Below, one piece after another: positions 33,081 to 44,082 of a stretch of DNA of 64,000 bases. The stretch covers positions 1-64,000 of the forward strand of contig CAIXPF010000034.1 of assembly GCA_903921205.1 (NCBI GenBank). Direction: 5' to 3'. A model generated the notes under the pieces. It saw only the letters and a program-made list of their open reading frames with translations. It had not been told where the DNA came from and did not search any database. Source of the stretch: an uncultured Acidimicrobiia bacterium. Its GTDB lineage: Bacteria; Actinomycetota; Acidimicrobiia; Acidimicrobiales; CAIXPF01. How positions within the stretch are numbered: position 1 is the stretch's first letter; the number at the start of each line of letters is the position of its first letter. The position numbers and the translations under genes are program-made.

Positions 33081-34214
33081 CTAGTCGCCGAGCTCGGCGA
33101 GGACCTCGTCGGTGTCGGCCCCGAGCGTGCGACCCGACCAGCGCAGCCGGCCCGGCGTGGCCGACAGCTGGGCGATCAGACCCTGTTGGGCCAGCCCGCC
33201 GACTTCGGCGATGGCCCCGCGGGCCCGCAGGTGATCGTCGACGAAGATGTCGGCCATGTCGTAGACGATCGCCGCCGCGGCCTCGGCCTCCTCGAACGCC
33301 GCCACCGCCTCGACCGCCGTGCGCCGGGCCATCCACTGCGCCATCAGCTCATCGAGCTCGTCGGCGTTGGCGGTGCGACCGTCGAAGGTGGCGAAACGCT
33401 CCTCGGCGCCCACCCCGATGAGGTTCATCACCCGGCGAGCCACCGCATCGGCCGTGGTCGACACCGCCACCCAACGCCCGTCGGAGCACTGGTAGCACGA
33501 ACGCGGCACCGTGTAGGGCAGACGTGAACCCATCCGCGGCATGAGGTAGCCCAACGCCCCGTAGGCGGAGACCAGCGGACCCATCATCTGCAGCAACGAC
33601 TCGACCAGGCTCACGTCGACCACCTGGCCCACCCCGGCGTGCAGGGCCACCATGGTGGCGAAGGCGCCGACGACCGCGGTCAGCTCGTCGGTGAGGGCGA
33701 TGGGCGGCAGCAGCGGAGGTCGGCCCGCCTCACCGTTCAGCCCGGCGAACCCGGCCATGGCCTCCGCCACCGTGGCGAAACCCGGCCGGTTGCGGTACGG
33801 GCCGGTCTGACCGAAGCCGGTGACCCGGGTGATGACCAGCTTCGGGTTGTGCTGCCACAGCACGTCAGGGCCCAGGCCCAGCGCCTCGAGCTTGCCCGGC
33901 CGGAAGTTCTCGACCAGCACGTCGGCCGTCTCCACCAACTGCAACAGCCGCCGGCGGCCCTCGTCGTCCTTGAGGTCGAGCACCATCGTCCGCTTGTTGC
34001 GGTTGGCGAACTTCCAGAACAGGGTCTGCCCGTCGGCGGGATCGCGCCAGCCCACGTTACGGCTGGTGTCGCCACCGTCGGGCCGTTCGATCTTGATGAC
34101 GTCGGCACCGAAGTCGGCGAGGTGCCGGGCACAACCCGGTCCGGCGAACACCGTGGCCAGGTCGAGCACCCGGATGTCGGCAAGAGGCGTGGGCTTGTCG
34201 TCGGTCGTAGGCAC
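33081..34214 (-). CDS. Family III CoA-transferase (CaiB/BaiF type)
   Basis: A 377-residue CoA-transferase. Typical parts are ADIRVLDLATVFAGPGCAR at the N-terminus, DFGADVIKIERPDGGDTSR near 42, ADVLVENFRPGKLEALGLG near 100 with the family VENFRPG motif, and RNRPGFATVAEAMAGFAGL near 145. Family III enzymes move CoA between carboxylic acids, for example in carnitine, bile-acid or methyl-branched acid metabolism; the specific acid is not evident. GTG 34214 is set by TACCCT 7 nt upstream. It converges on the hotdog thioesterase gene with only 14 bp between. Confidence 0.88.
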   Translation of the reverse strand: MPTTDDKPTPLADIRVLDLATVFAGPGCARHLADFGADVIKIERPDGGDTSRNVGWRDPADGQTLFWKFANRNKRTMVLDLKDDEGRRRLLQLVETADVLVENFRPGKLEALGLGPDVLWQHNPKLVITRVTGFGQTGPYRNRPGFATVAEAMAGFAGLNGEAGRPPLLPPIALTDELTAVVGAFATMVALHAGVGQVVDVSLVESLLQMMGPLVSAYGALGYLMPRMGSRLPYTVPRSCYQCSDGRWVAVSTTADAVARRVMNLIGVGAEERFATFDGRTANADELDELMAQWMARRTAVEAVAAFEEAEAAAAIVYDMADIFVDDHLRARGAIAEVGGLAQQGLIAQLSATPGRLRWSGRTLGADTDEVLAELGD

Positions 34215-34221
34215 GACCGGC

Positions 34222-34227
34222 AGGGTA
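34222..34227 (-). promoter_or_regulatory. -10 box TACCCT, leaderless type
   Basis: Minus-strand TACCCT ends 7 nt before GTG 34214 of the CoA-transferase gene. Confidence 0.6.
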
Positions 34228-34310
34228 GCGGGACGAACCACGGTGCTCCGCGGCCGGCGGGAGCGAGGGCCAGCGCGGGATCAGGGCCGGGCCAGAGCGT
34301 CGCAGGCCGC

Positions 34311-35951
34311 TCAGCCGAACCCGACGGTGTCGTGGGCCAGCTCGCCGCCGACCACCGTGGCCAGGACCGGCACCTCGCCGATGCCGTCGCGGTCGACGGT
34401 GAGGAGGTCCTCGCCGAGCACGACGAAGTCGGCCAGCATGCCCGGTGCCAGGGTGCCCTTGCGGCCCTCCTCGAACGCGGCGTAGGCCGACCCGGTGGTG
34501 TAGGCGGCCAGGGCGGCGGCGATCGGGATGGCCTCGGCGGGCACGAACGGCTCCCCGCTCGCCGTGCGCTGGTTGACCATGTCGTGCATGCCCAGCAACG
34601 GCGCCCCGTTCACCACCGGCCGGTCCGAGGAACCCGGCAGCGGGATGCCCCGCTCGAGGAAGGACCGCTGCCGGTAGGCCTCGGGCGTGCGGTGCACGCC
34701 CAGGGCGGCCTTCATGCCGTCGCCGATCTCGGAGATGAACCGGCCCTGCGGGACGGGGATGACCCCCAGCGCCTTCACCTGGTCGAGCAACGCGGTGGCG
34801 ATCACCCCGCAGTGCTCGATGCGGTGGCGGGTGTCCGGCCGCGGGTAGTCGCGCTGGCACTCGGCGTAGATGTCGAGCACGGTGGCCACCGCCCGATCGC
34901 CGATGGCATGGGTGCAGACCTGCCAGCCGCTGCGATGCGCGGCCAGGATGCGCCGCCGCAGCAGCTCCGGATCGGTCTGGAAGAACCCGCAGTTGCAGCC
35001 GCCGCCCTCGAACGGCTCGAGCATCGCCGCGGTGCGCCCGATGAGCGACCCGTCGGAGAACACCTTGGTTCCCCCAATGCGCAGCCACTCGTCGCCGAAC
35101 CCGCCGGTCAGGCCGCCGTCGAGGGCGAAACACTCGCCGTCGTCCTCGTGGTGGTCGAGATGGTGCAGCGCCTCCACGGCGACCAGCAGGTTGACCCGCA
35201 CCCCCAGCACGCCGCGGCGTCGCGCCTCCTGCCAGGCCCTCAGCTCGATGGGCGAGTTGGCCAGCAACCCTGCGCCCACCCCGGCCTCGGTGGCCGAGGT
35301 GACCCCCTCGGCGAGGTACTGGCGGCTGGCCCGGCCGATCGCTGCGACCATCCGCTCGACCGACATCGGGTAGGTGAGCCGCCGTACCAGGGCCTGGGCC
35401 TGCTCCAGGATCAACCCGTTCGGCCGGCCGTCCTCGTCGGTGACCACGACCCCGCCGTCGGGCACCGCCTGGCCATCGATGTCCGCCAGCACCAACGAGT
35501 TCACCGTGCACATGTGCCCGGAGTTGTGCTTGAGCCACACCCGGTGCCGCGGCGCCACCGCGTCGAGCTCGGCCGCTGTCGGATGGCGAGCCTCGATCAG
35601 CTTGTTCTGGTCGTACCCGGCGCCGATCACCCACTCCCCCGGTGGGGTGGCCGCCGCCCGTTCGGCGATCGCCCGGCAGATGTCGGCCACCGAGCGCATC
35701 GGCGGCGAGGCGAGATCGACGTCGTCGAGGTTGACCCCGTGGAAGAGCAGGTGGTTGTGCGCGTCGTTGAACCCCGGCACCACGTGCCGCCCGCCGAGAT
35801 CGACGACCCGGCGCGCCTGCACCACGTCGGCCAGCGACCGGTCGCCGAGGGCCACCACCCGTCCGCCCAAGGTGGCCAGCGCCTCGGCCTCGGGCTGCGA
35901 GGGGTCCTGGGTGTGGAACCGACCGTTGAGGTACAGAGCATCGAACCGCAC
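34311..35951 (-). CDS. Amidohydrolase family 3 protein (YtcJ-like)
   Basis: A 546-residue metal-dependent hydrolase. Metal ligands appear in PGFNDAHNHLLFHG near residue 60 and QVCTHAIGDRAVATVL near 335, with RIEHCGVI near 365. The C-terminal region LPGSSDRPVVNGAPLLG carries the late Asp. YtcJ-like proteins hydrolyse exocyclic C-N or amide bonds; the substrate is unknown. GTG 35951 is proposed because CAGGCT, a weak leaderless box, lies 6 nt upstream and the residues before it in the track ORF do not match the family. It is divergent from the LLM oxidoreductase at 36065. Confidence 0.87.
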   Translation of the reverse strand: MRFDALYLNGRFHTQDPSQPEAEALATLGGRVVALGDRSLADVVQARRVVDLGGRHVVPGFNDAHNHLLFHGVNLDDVDLASPPMRSVADICRAIAERAAATPPGEWVIGAGYDQNKLIEARHPTAAELDAVAPRHRVWLKHNSGHMCTVNSLVLADIDGQAVPDGGVVVTDEDGRPNGLILEQAQALVRRLTYPMSVERMVAAIGRASRQYLAEGVTSATEAGVGAGLLANSPIELRAWQEARRRGVLGVRVNLLVAVEALHHLDHHEDDGECFALDGGLTGGFGDEWLRIGGTKVFSDGSLIGRTAAMLEPFEGGGCNCGFFQTDPELLRRRILAAHRSGWQVCTHAIGDRAVATVLDIYAECQRDYPRPDTRHRIEHCGVIATALLDQVKALGVIPVPQGRFISEIGDGMKAALGVHRTPEAYRQRSFLERGIPLPGSSDRPVVNGAPLLGMHDMVNQRTASGEPFVPAEAIPIAAALAAYTTGSAYAAFEEGRKGTLAPGMLADFVVLGEDLLTVDRDGIGEVPVLATVVGGELAHDTVGFG

Positions 35952-36051
35952 GGACCAAGCCTGGCACAGCCCCACCGCCGGTGGGTGCGGCGGAGCCGCC
36001 GGGTCGACCGGGCAGACCTGACCGCCCGGTCGACCCGGCCGACCGGGCAGC

Positions 36052-36057
36052 TAGGGT
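36052..36057 (+). promoter_or_regulatory. -10 box TAGGGT, leaderless type
   Basis: TAGGGT ends 7 nt before ATG 36065 and rules out the upstream track start at 35981. Confidence 0.6.
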
Positions 36058-36064
36058 CGCCGGC

Positions 36065-37048
36065 ATGGTCGCCGCCTCGAACATCGACGTCTCCATCGGG
36101 CTGTCCGCCGATCTGCCCGTCTCCGGGTTCCTGGAGGTCGCCCGCTCGGCCGCCGGCATGGGATACCGACGGGTATGGATCGGGGAGACCTTCAAGCTCG
36201 ACCCGCTGGTGTTCATGACCCGGGTGCACGCCGAGCTGCCCGAACTGCAGGTCGGCATCGGGCCCATGCCGTCGCTGCTGCGCACCGGGCCGCAGCTGGC
36301 CATGGCCGCAGCCACCCTGCGCGGCCTCGGCATGGCCGAGCCCATCGAGATGCTGGTCGGTGCGTCGAGCCCGGCCATGACCGACGGCTGGCACGGTCGT
36401 GGGGTGGCCACCGTGGCCGGCACCGAGGCGTTGTTCCGGGCGGCCCGCCAGGCCGCAGCCGGCGAACGCACCGACGTCGACCACCCCCAGGCCCGCTCGC
36501 ACGGCTTCGTCAACGGCCTCGGCCCCGTCGACCTCCGCCTCGGCCTCGCGGCCCTCGGGCCCCGGATGCTGCACCTTGCCGGGCGGGTCGCGGATCGGGT
36601 GGCGCTCAACCTCTGCGGGGCCGACCAGGTACCCGAGCTGATGGAGCGGGTCGCCGCCGGGGCGGCGGAGGCCGGCCGGCCGTGCCCGCCGGTCACGGTG
36701 TGGGTCCACTGCTGTGTCGATCCCGACGACGACGCCCTGGCGTGGGGTGCCCGCTTCCTCTCCGGCTACGTGCGTGCCCCCGGCTACCGCGACGCCATCG
36801 CCGCCCAGGGATTCCGTTCCGTGGTGGACGCCGCCGACGCCGCCGGCAACGCACGCACGATCCGGGGCCTGATCCCCCACGAGATGCTGACCGCGGTGCT
36901 CGGCTTCGGAACCGCCGAGCAGGTCCGCGCCCGCATCGATGCCTTCGCCGCGACCGGGGCCGAGGTGGCGGTGAACCCCTCGCTGGCCATCGATCCCGGC
37001 GGTCTGCGCACCCTCGGTGCGGTCGCCCGGACGGAGGCCGGTCGATGA
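36065..37048 (+). CDS. LLM-class flavin/F420-dependent oxidoreductase
   Basis: A 327-residue luciferase-like TIM barrel. It opens with IDVSIGLSADLPVSGFLEVA and contains MGYRRVWIGETFKLDPLVFM near residues 35-55 and LGMAEPIEMLVGASSPAM near 100. A late region ALGPRMLHLAGRVADRVALN forms the barrel segment typical of F420-dependent family members. The cofactor (F420 or FMN) cannot be decided from sequence alone. The start is fixed by TAGGGT. Its TGA overlaps the ATG of a biotin-dependent carboxyltransferase gene, so the two are co-translated, although no shared pathway is obvious. Confidence 0.82.
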   Translation: MVAASNIDVSIGLSADLPVSGFLEVARSAAGMGYRRVWIGETFKLDPLVFMTRVHAELPELQVGIGPMPSLLRTGPQLAMAAATLRGLGMAEPIEMLVGASSPAMTDGWHGRGVATVAGTEALFRAARQAAAGERTDVDHPQARSHGFVNGLGPVDLRLGLAALGPRMLHLAGRVADRVALNLCGADQVPELMERVAAGAAEAGRPCPPVTVWVHCCVDPDDDALAWGARFLSGYVRAPGYRDAIAAQGFRSVVDAADAAGNARTIRGLIPHEMLTAVLGFGTAEQVRARIDAFAATGAEVAVNPSLAIDPGGLRTLGAVARTEAGR

Positions 37049-38628
37049 GCGCCGAAGAACTGCTCGCCGAGCTCGACCGGGTCGAGGCCAAACGAGCCCG
37101 CGGCCTCGACAGGTCGCGGCCCGACGCCGTGGCGAAACAACACGCCCGCGGCAAGCTCACCGCCCGCGAGCGGGTGACCGTCCTCGCCGACCCCGGCAGC
37201 TTCGTGGAGTACGGCGCCCTCATCGAACCGGCCCGCGAGACCGCCTTCACCGAGGACCTCGACGCCCCCGGCGACGGGGTGGTCACCGGCGCCGTGGACA
37301 TCGACGGTCGGCCGGCGTCGGTGGTGTCCTTCGACTTCACCATGTACGGCGGCTCCAACGGCAAGAACGGCAGTGAGAAGCACGCCCGGGCCACCCACGA
37401 CGCCCTCGAACACGGCCATCCGTTGGTGCTCCTGCTCGAGGGCGGCGGCCACCGCATCCAGGACGGGCTCGACTCGCGGCACTTCGCCGCCGCCGGCAAC
37501 AACCCGGGGGCGGTGGGCACCTTCGCCGCCATGGCCCGCATGTCGGGCTGGGTCCCGCAGTGCGCGGCCATGCTCGGCGCCGGGTTCGCCGGACCCACCA
37601 ACTTCGCCGGGATGTGCGACTTCGTGGTCATGACCCGCAACGCCACGATGGGCATCGCCGGGCCGGCGCTGGTCAAGGCCGCAACCGGCCAGAGCCTCAC
37701 CAACGACGAGCTCGGGGGCCCCGCCGTCCAGGCGGACACCCACGGCCTCGCCGACCTCGTGGTCGACGACGACGCCGCGGCGATGGACGCGATCCGCAGG
37801 TTCCTGTCCTACCTCCCGTCGAACGCCACCCAGCCCTTGCCGATCGTGCCCTGCGACGACCCCGCCGACCGGGCCGACGACGCCCTGCTGGAGCTCGTGC
37901 CCACCGATCAGCGCAAGGGCTACGACATCCGCAAGGTGATCGACCTGCTCGCCGACCGCGGCTCGACCTTCGAGCTCAAGGCCCGTTTCGCCCGCAACAT
38001 CGTCACCACCCTCGCCCGCCTCGACGGCCGGCCGGTCGGCTTCGTGGCCAACAATCCCGGGCATCTCGCCGGGATGCTCGACAGCAAGGCGTGCGACAAG
38101 GCGTCGCACTTCATCGCCCTGTGCGACGCGTTCGGTCTGCCGCTGGTGTTCCTGATCGACGTGCCCGGCTTCCTCATCGGGCCCGGCGCCGAGCGCACGG
38201 CCCTGGGCCGGCGCAGCGCCAAGCTGATCTTCGAGCTCGGCAACGCCACCGTGCCGCGGGCCGCGGTGGTGCTGCGCAAGGGGTACGGGCTGGGGTACTT
38301 CGCCATGGCCGGCGGCCGCAGCTTCGGAGCCGACCTGTCGGTGGCCTGGCCCGGGGCCGAGATCTGCGCCATGAACGTCGAGGGCGCGGTCGACGTGGCC
38401 TACCGCAACGACTACCTCGCCGCACCCGACCCGCAGGCCCGTCGGGACGAGCTGATCACCGTGTTCAAGAACCAGCGCGACGCGTTGCGCGGCGCCGAGG
38501 CGTTCGGCATCGACGACGTCATCGACCCGCGGCACACCCGCCGGCGGCTGATCAACACGTTCAACCGTTGCGCCCCCCGCAAGCTGACGACGTTCCCGCC
38601 CCGGTTCCGCACCATCAACCCCCTGTGA
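37045..38628 (+). CDS. Acyl-CoA carboxylase, carboxyltransferase (beta) subunit
   Basis: A 527-residue carboxyltransferase with N- and C-terminal crotonase-fold halves. Half 1 contains VVSFDFTMYGGSNGKNGSEK and LLLEGGGHRIQDG; half 2 contains GFVANNPGHLAGMLDSKACDKA and FLIDVPGFLIGPGAERTALG. It transfers CO2 from carboxybiotin to an acyl-CoA such as acetyl-, propionyl- or methylcrotonyl-CoA. The helices differ clearly from the PccB-type protein at 42388, suggesting another acyl-CoA. No biotin carboxylase subunit is in the window. Its 3' end overlaps the convergent ABC permease gene by 14 bp. Confidence 0.86.
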   Translation: MSAEELLAELDRVEAKRARGLDRSRPDAVAKQHARGKLTARERVTVLADPGSFVEYGALIEPARETAFTEDLDAPGDGVVTGAVDIDGRPASVVSFDFTMYGGSNGKNGSEKHARATHDALEHGHPLVLLLEGGGHRIQDGLDSRHFAAAGNNPGAVGTFAAMARMSGWVPQCAAMLGAGFAGPTNFAGMCDFVVMTRNATMGIAGPALVKAATGQSLTNDELGGPAVQADTHGLADLVVDDDAAAMDAIRRFLSYLPSNATQPLPIVPCDDPADRADDALLELVPTDQRKGYDIRKVIDLLADRGSTFELKARFARNIVTTLARLDGRPVGFVANNPGHLAGMLDSKACDKASHFIALCDAFGLPLVFLIDVPGFLIGPGAERTALGRRSAKLIFELGNATVPRAAVVLRKGYGLGYFAMAGGRSFGADLSVAWPGAEICAMNVEGAVDVAYRNDYLAAPDPQARRDELITVFKNQRDALRGAEAFGIDDVIDPRHTRRRLINTFNRCAPRKLTTFPPRFRTINPL

Positions 38629-40225
38629 GGTCACGCCGGCGGAACCCGATCATCCCCGCCGTCGTCGCCACCACCGCCACCATCGTCAACACCACGACCG
38701 GCAAGGTGCGCCACGCCTGCGCGGGCAGGGCCGGGGCATGTTCGAGCGGCGAGAGGTCGCGCACCCAGCGCGGCAGCCGCAGGACCTCGGCGAAGATCCC
38801 GATGACGACCACCACGGCCAGCACCGCCCAGCTCGCCATGGTCAGCCGGGGTGCACAGCCGACCAGCAGCACGGCGATACCGGCCACCACCAGCACCGAG
38901 GGCAGCAGCACCATCCCGGCCAGGGTCAGCCGGCCGACCGCGCCGGCATCCGCGGTGGCCAGGCCGTAGCCGACACCCACCCCGAGGCTCGACACCGCCA
39001 CCAAGCCCGCCACGGTGGCCACGGTGACCAGCACGTGGCTGCCGAGCCACCACCAACGGCTCAACGGCGTGGCCAGCATCGACTCGGCATACCCGGCGGT
39101 CTCCTCGCTGCGGGCCCGCAGGGCGGAGGACACGGCGTAGCCGCACACCAGCATCGCCAGCATCCGCAGCGCCGTGGACAGGAACAGGTCGGTCAGGTTC
39201 GAACCCGGCACCGGGGTGAGGTAGTCGGCCAGTGCCGGGTTGTCCTGCAGCATCTGCTCGACCTCGTCGCCGACCGAGCCGTACACCATGGCGGTGAGGA
39301 ACAACCCGACCGACCACCCCAGCCAGGCCCCGCGCTGCAGCCGGAAGGTCAACCCCAGCGTGGTCCGCGACCAGGGCCCGGCGCGCTCCCGGCCCAGGCG
39401 TTGCGGCAGCATCCCCCGGCCGAGGTCACGACGGTTCGACAGCAGCACCGCAACCAGCGCCAGGCCCACGGCGACCACCAGCAGCCCCACCAGGGTCCAC
39501 CAGCGTTCGCCGGCGTAGGCCCGTACCCCGATACCCCACCCGAACGGCGTCGACCACGACAGCGCGGCGACGCTGATGTCGCCGAGACCCCGGACGATGA
39601 ACGCCAACCCCGCCGCCGCCGAGCCCAGCCCGAGCGTGGCCCGACCGGTACCGGCCACCTGCGCCGCCACCGCGGTGGCCGACGCGTAGACGACCCCGAC
39701 GATGCCCATCGACGCGCACAGGGCCACCGTGCCGGCCACCGCGAACCCGGCGGCGACGGTCGTCAGCGCTGCGCCAACCGCCACCAGCGCATTGGCCGCG
39801 ACCGCCACGGTGAGGACCGCGGCGATCGGGGCATGACGGCCGACGACGGTGGAACGGACCAGGTCGGCCCGTTCGGACTCCTCCTCGGCCCGAGTATGAC
39901 GGTTGACCAGGAAGATGCTCATCAGCCCGCATGCCAGGGCCATCCACAGCGACGTCTCGTTGACCAGCACGGCACCGATGCCGGGATGGTCGAGGCCGTA
40001 CCCGGGGCCGGCGAACACCACCAGTGCCGGGTTGCCCCGGACGGTGGCGCCGTACGCGGCGACGGCCTCCGGCGTGTCGTACAGGGCGTGGACCTCGGCT
40101 GCGGAGACGGCCATGAGCCCCACCAGGCCACCGATCCACAGGGTCAGCCGGACGCGATCGCGTCGCACGATCAGGCGCATCAGCCGCCCGGTTCCCGCCA
40201 GGTTGGCCGACCGGCGGCCGCTCAT
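38615..40225 (-). CDS. ABC-2 type exporter permease
   Basis: A 536-residue membrane protein with about 12 helices, arranged as two six-helix halves. It resembles the permeases annotated as polyketide-antibiotic exporters in actinobacteria. The N-terminus has [20 protein letters not shown] and a periplasmic loop [20 protein letters not shown]; the middle has a similar loop [20 protein letters not shown], which supports internal duplication. Its ATG overlaps the stop of the ATPase gene (ATGA). The last 14 bp overlap the convergent carboxyltransferase gene. The substrate is unknown. Confidence 0.84.
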   Translation of the reverse strand: MSGRRSANLAGTGRLMRLIVRRDRVRLTLWIGGLVGLMAVSAAEVHALYDTPEAVAAYGATVRGNPALVVFAGPGYGLDHPGIGAVLVNETSLWMALACGLMSIFLVNRHTRAEEESERADLVRSTVVGRHAPIAAVLTVAVAANALVAVGAALTTVAAGFAVAGTVALCASMGIVGVVYASATAVAAQVAGTGRATLGLGSAAAGLAFIVRGLGDISVAALSWSTPFGWGIGVRAYAGERWWTLVGLLVVAVGLALVAVLLSNRRDLGRGMLPQRLGRERAGPWSRTTLGLTFRLQRGAWLGWSVGLFLTAMVYGSVGDEVEQMLQDNPALADYLTPVPGSNLTDLFLSTALRMLAMLVCGYAVSSALRARSEETAGYAESMLATPLSRWWWLGSHVLVTVATVAGLVAVSSLGVGVGYGLATADAGAVGRLTLAGMVLLPSVLVVAGIAVLLVGCAPRLTMASWAVLAVVVVIGIFAEVLRLPRWVRDLSPLEHAPALPAQAWRTLPVVVLTMVAVVATTAGMIGFRRRDLTGG

Positions 40226-41130
40226 GTGATGACCCCGGCCTCGGCCAGCTCGTGGCCGTACTGGCGCAGGAACAGCTCCTCGAGGGTCGGTGGATGGCTC
40301 TCGAGGGAGCGGACCCCGAGCGCGGCGAGCCGGTTGATCACCTCCCCGAGCGCGGCCTGGTCGACCTCGAAGCTGAGGCGGTTGGCGTCGCGCCGTACAT
40401 GGTGCACGCCGGCCAGCTCGTCGAGTGCATCCCCGTCATGGTCGAGCTCGACCGACATGGTCGTACGGGTCAACACCCGCAGCTCGCTCAGCGACCCGCT
40501 CTGCACCACCCGGCCCTGGCGGATGATCGTGACCCGGTCGCAGACCTTCTCCACCTCGCCCAGGATGTGGCTCGACAACAGGATCGTGCGCCCCTCGTCG
40601 CGGGCGGTGGACACGCAGTCCTGGAAGACCGCCTCCATCAGCGGGTCGAGACCGGCGGTCGGTTCGTCGAGGACGAGCAGCTCGGCGTCCGAGGCCAGAG
40701 CGGCCACCAGGGCCACCTTCTGACGGTTGCCCTTGGAGTAGGTCCGGGCCTTCTTACGGGGGTCGAGATCGAACCGTTCGATCAGCTCGGACCGCCGCCG
40801 GGGGTCGAGGCCACCACGCAGCGACCCGAGCAGGTCGATGATCTCCCCGCCGCTGAGGTTGGGCCACAGGTTGGTGTCGCCGGGCACGTAGGCCAGCCGG
40901 CGGTGCAGGGACACCGCATCGTTCCAGGGGTCGCCACCGAGCACCTCGGCAGTACCGCTGTCGGCCCGGACCAGGCCGAGCAGGACCCGCATGGTCACCG
41001 TCTTGCCCGAGCCGTTCGGTCCGAGGAACCCGTGGACCTCGCCGGTACGCACCTCGAGGTCCAGACCGTCGAGTGCCCGGGTCGGGCCGAAGGTCTTGAC
41101 CAGGGACCGGCAGGAGATCGCGTTCGCCAT
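40222..41130 (-). CDS. ABC exporter ATP-binding protein
   Basis: A 302-residue ABC ATPase partnering the permease downstream. Motifs: Walker A GPNGSGKT near residue 38, signature region [15 protein letters not shown] near 132, Walker [16 protein letters not shown] near 153, and the switch histidine in [14 protein letters not shown]. About 80 residues follow the nucleotide-binding domain, as in antibiotic-exporter ATPases. ATG 41130 lies 7 nt after TAGCGT. With the permease it would export a hydrophobic compound or lipid across the inner membrane. Confidence 0.9.
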   Translation of the reverse strand: MANAISCRSLVKTFGPTRALDGLDLEVRTGEVHGFLGPNGSGKTVTMRVLLGLVRADSGTAEVLGGDPWNDAVSLHRRLAYVPGDTNLWPNLSGGEIIDLLGSLRGGLDPRRRSELIERFDLDPRKKARTYSKGNRQKVALVAALASDAELLVLDEPTAGLDPLMEAVFQDCVSTARDEGRTILLSSHILGEVEKVCDRVTIIRQGRVVQSGSLSELRVLTRTTMSVELDHDGDALDELAGVHHVRRDANRLSFEVDQAALGEVINRLAALGVRSLESHPPTLEELFLRQYGHELAEAGVIT

Positions 41131-41137
41131 GGGCCTG

Positions 41138-41143
41138 ACGCTA
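41138..41143 (-). promoter_or_regulatory. -10 box TAGCGT, leaderless type
   Basis: Minus-strand TAGCGT ends 7 nt before ATG 41130 of the exporter ATPase gene. Confidence 0.6.
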
Positions 41144-41280
41144 GGGGTGCACCCCGCCACCGCCCCGCCTGGCGGGACCTTCGGCGACCGATTCCGGCCG
41201 TTGGTCCCTCGTCCGGGTCCAGCGAGGCCGACCGGGGTCGCGCCAGCCCGAGGCCGGCCGGGCGTGACCCGGTCAGCCGG

Positions 41281-42120
41281 TCAGCTGCGCAGGAATACCA
41301 GGGCCAGCTGCCTGCTGGTGGCGAGCAGCCGGCCGTCGGCCGACCACACCTCGCCCTCCTCCTGGTGCAGGCCGTCGACCACCGAGGCCGACCGCAGCAC
41401 CACGAGGCACTCGTCGGTGGGGGAAAGTCCGGGGTCGGGCCGCCGGAAGTAGACCGTCATCTCGATCGTGGTGGTGTGGGTGCGTTCGGCCAGCTCGGGG
41501 TCTGCGATGTTGGCCCGCAGCGACGGCGGCAGGTTGTCACACATCAACGCCAGCACCGCGGCGTCGACGGGCACCGGGGGATCGAGCCGCATCCAGCCCG
41601 CCACCAGGCCCGCCGTCCCACCGGTCGTCCCGGCCGCGGCCCCGTCCACCGGTACGACGGGCACGTCACGGCGCTGCCAGCGCTTGCGGGCGTTGCCGTA
41701 CGTGGCAGCCGGATCGAGCACCGGACAGTCCGCCGGTGGGGGCACGGGCAACATGACGTGGTCGGACAGGTCGAACTCGTCGCCCATCGACGCGGCGAGC
41801 GTCACCTTCGCCTGGCAGATCACCCGATCACCCTGGGTCATGACCGCCGAGGCGAAACACACCCGGCGACCGTCCTTCTCCAGGGCAGTCCCGATGCGCA
41901 CCGGCCCCTGGACCGGGCCGGAGAGGAACTGCACGGTGAGGATGCGCGGCCGGAGCTCCGGACGCCGGGAGCGGACCTGGTCCTCGACGGCGTGCAGCAA
42001 CAGCGCCGCCAGCAACCCGCCGTTGGGCCCGGTGACGATCCACCACCGGTCGGTCAGCGTCGCCTCGTACGCGCCGGGCTCGGCGAGCCGCTGCAGCGCA
42101 GTGTCGTCGCGGAAGTCCAC
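41281..42120 (-). CDS. TesB-like acyl-CoA thioesterase
   Basis: A 279-residue double-hotdog protein. Repeat 1 includes TGPNGGLLAALLLHAVEDQV and ILTVQFLSGPVQGPVRI; repeat 2 includes VPVDAAVLALMCDNLPPSL and TIEMTVYFRRPDPGLSP. This is the actinobacterial thioesterase-family variant of TesB, with a divergent catalytic region. The GTG at 42120 is supported neither by a clear box nor by a Shine-Dalgarno. It lies 54 bp downstream of the AccE-like gene on the same strand and may belong to the carboxylase operon. The substrate is an unidentified acyl-CoA. Confidence 0.78.
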   Translation of the reverse strand: MDFRDDTALQRLAEPGAYEATLTDRWWIVTGPNGGLLAALLLHAVEDQVRSRRPELRPRILTVQFLSGPVQGPVRIGTALEKDGRRVCFASAVMTQGDRVICQAKVTLAASMGDEFDLSDHVMLPVPPPADCPVLDPAATYGNARKRWQRRDVPVVPVDGAAAGTTGGTAGLVAGWMRLDPPVPVDAAVLALMCDNLPPSLRANIADPELAERTHTTTIEMTVYFRRPDPGLSPTDECLVVLRSASVVDGLHQEEGEVWSADGRLLATSRQLALVFLRS

Positions 42121-42174
42121 CGTCGAAAAGGGGGCCGGGTGCTCGGGGCTCGGGCCGTTACCGTACGCCGGCGC

Positions 42175-42372
42175 TCAGTACGAGGCGCCGGGCCGGTCAC
42201 GCCGCAGCGCCACCGGCTTGGACCACCAACGGCCGGAGAAGCGCCAACGCGACACCTCTTCAGCGGCCGCGGAGGCCATCGCCACCGGCTTGGGCCACAG
42301 CCCCTCGTAGGCGGCCAGGATGGCGGCCACCTCCTCGTCGCTGGGCTCGGGCGTGATGTCGTGCAGTTCCAT
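42175..42372 (-). CDS. accE: Acyl-CoA carboxylase epsilon subunit-like
   Basis: A 65-residue protein right after the PccB-type gene. The family pattern is short: an acidic helix (PSDEEVAAILAAYEGL), a variable linker, and a C-terminal SRWRFSGRWWSKP motif seen in AccE-like epsilon subunits, which tune assembly of actinobacterial acyl-CoA carboxylases. A GGAG site precedes the ATG, and the gene starts 15 nt after the pccB stop codon. The gene position is the strongest support. The biotin-carrying alpha subunit is not in the window. Confidence 0.78.
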   Translation of the reverse strand: MELHDITPEPSDEEVAAILAAYEGLWPKPVAMASAAAEEVSRWRFSGRWWSKPVALRRDRPGASY

Positions 42373-42387
42373 CGGGTCGCTCCGGCC

Positions 42388-43938
<1,551 letters not shown>

Positions 43939-43946
43939 GGGGGTGC

Positions 43947-43952
43947 AAGCTA
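43947..43952 (-). promoter_or_regulatory. -10 box TAGCTT, leaderless type
   Basis: Minus-strand TAGCTT ends 8 nt before ATG 43938 of the PccB-type gene. Confidence 0.6.
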
Positions 43953-44069
43953 GTTGGCGGCGGCCGGGGGTCACGAAGTCGCGCGCTGATCATCTCGGCG
44001 TCGGCGACTCGATCGATGCGCCGGCCGAGCCCGGGAGCAGGGCGTTCGTCGGCGGTCGCCCCCGGCACC

Positions 44070-44075
44070 TACCCT
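44070..44075 (+). promoter_or_regulatory. -10 box TACCCT, leaderless type
   Basis: TACCCT ends 7 nt before ATG 44083 of the LOG-family gene. Confidence 0.6.
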
Positions 44076-44082
44076 GCGGGAG

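Noticed and set aside
33639-36696. Long ORFs (859 and 879 codons) over the CoA-transferase, amidohydrolase and LLM genes
   Set aside because: Both are other-frame or antisense read-through of genes with clear family motifs and have repetitive Arg/Gly/Ala composition.
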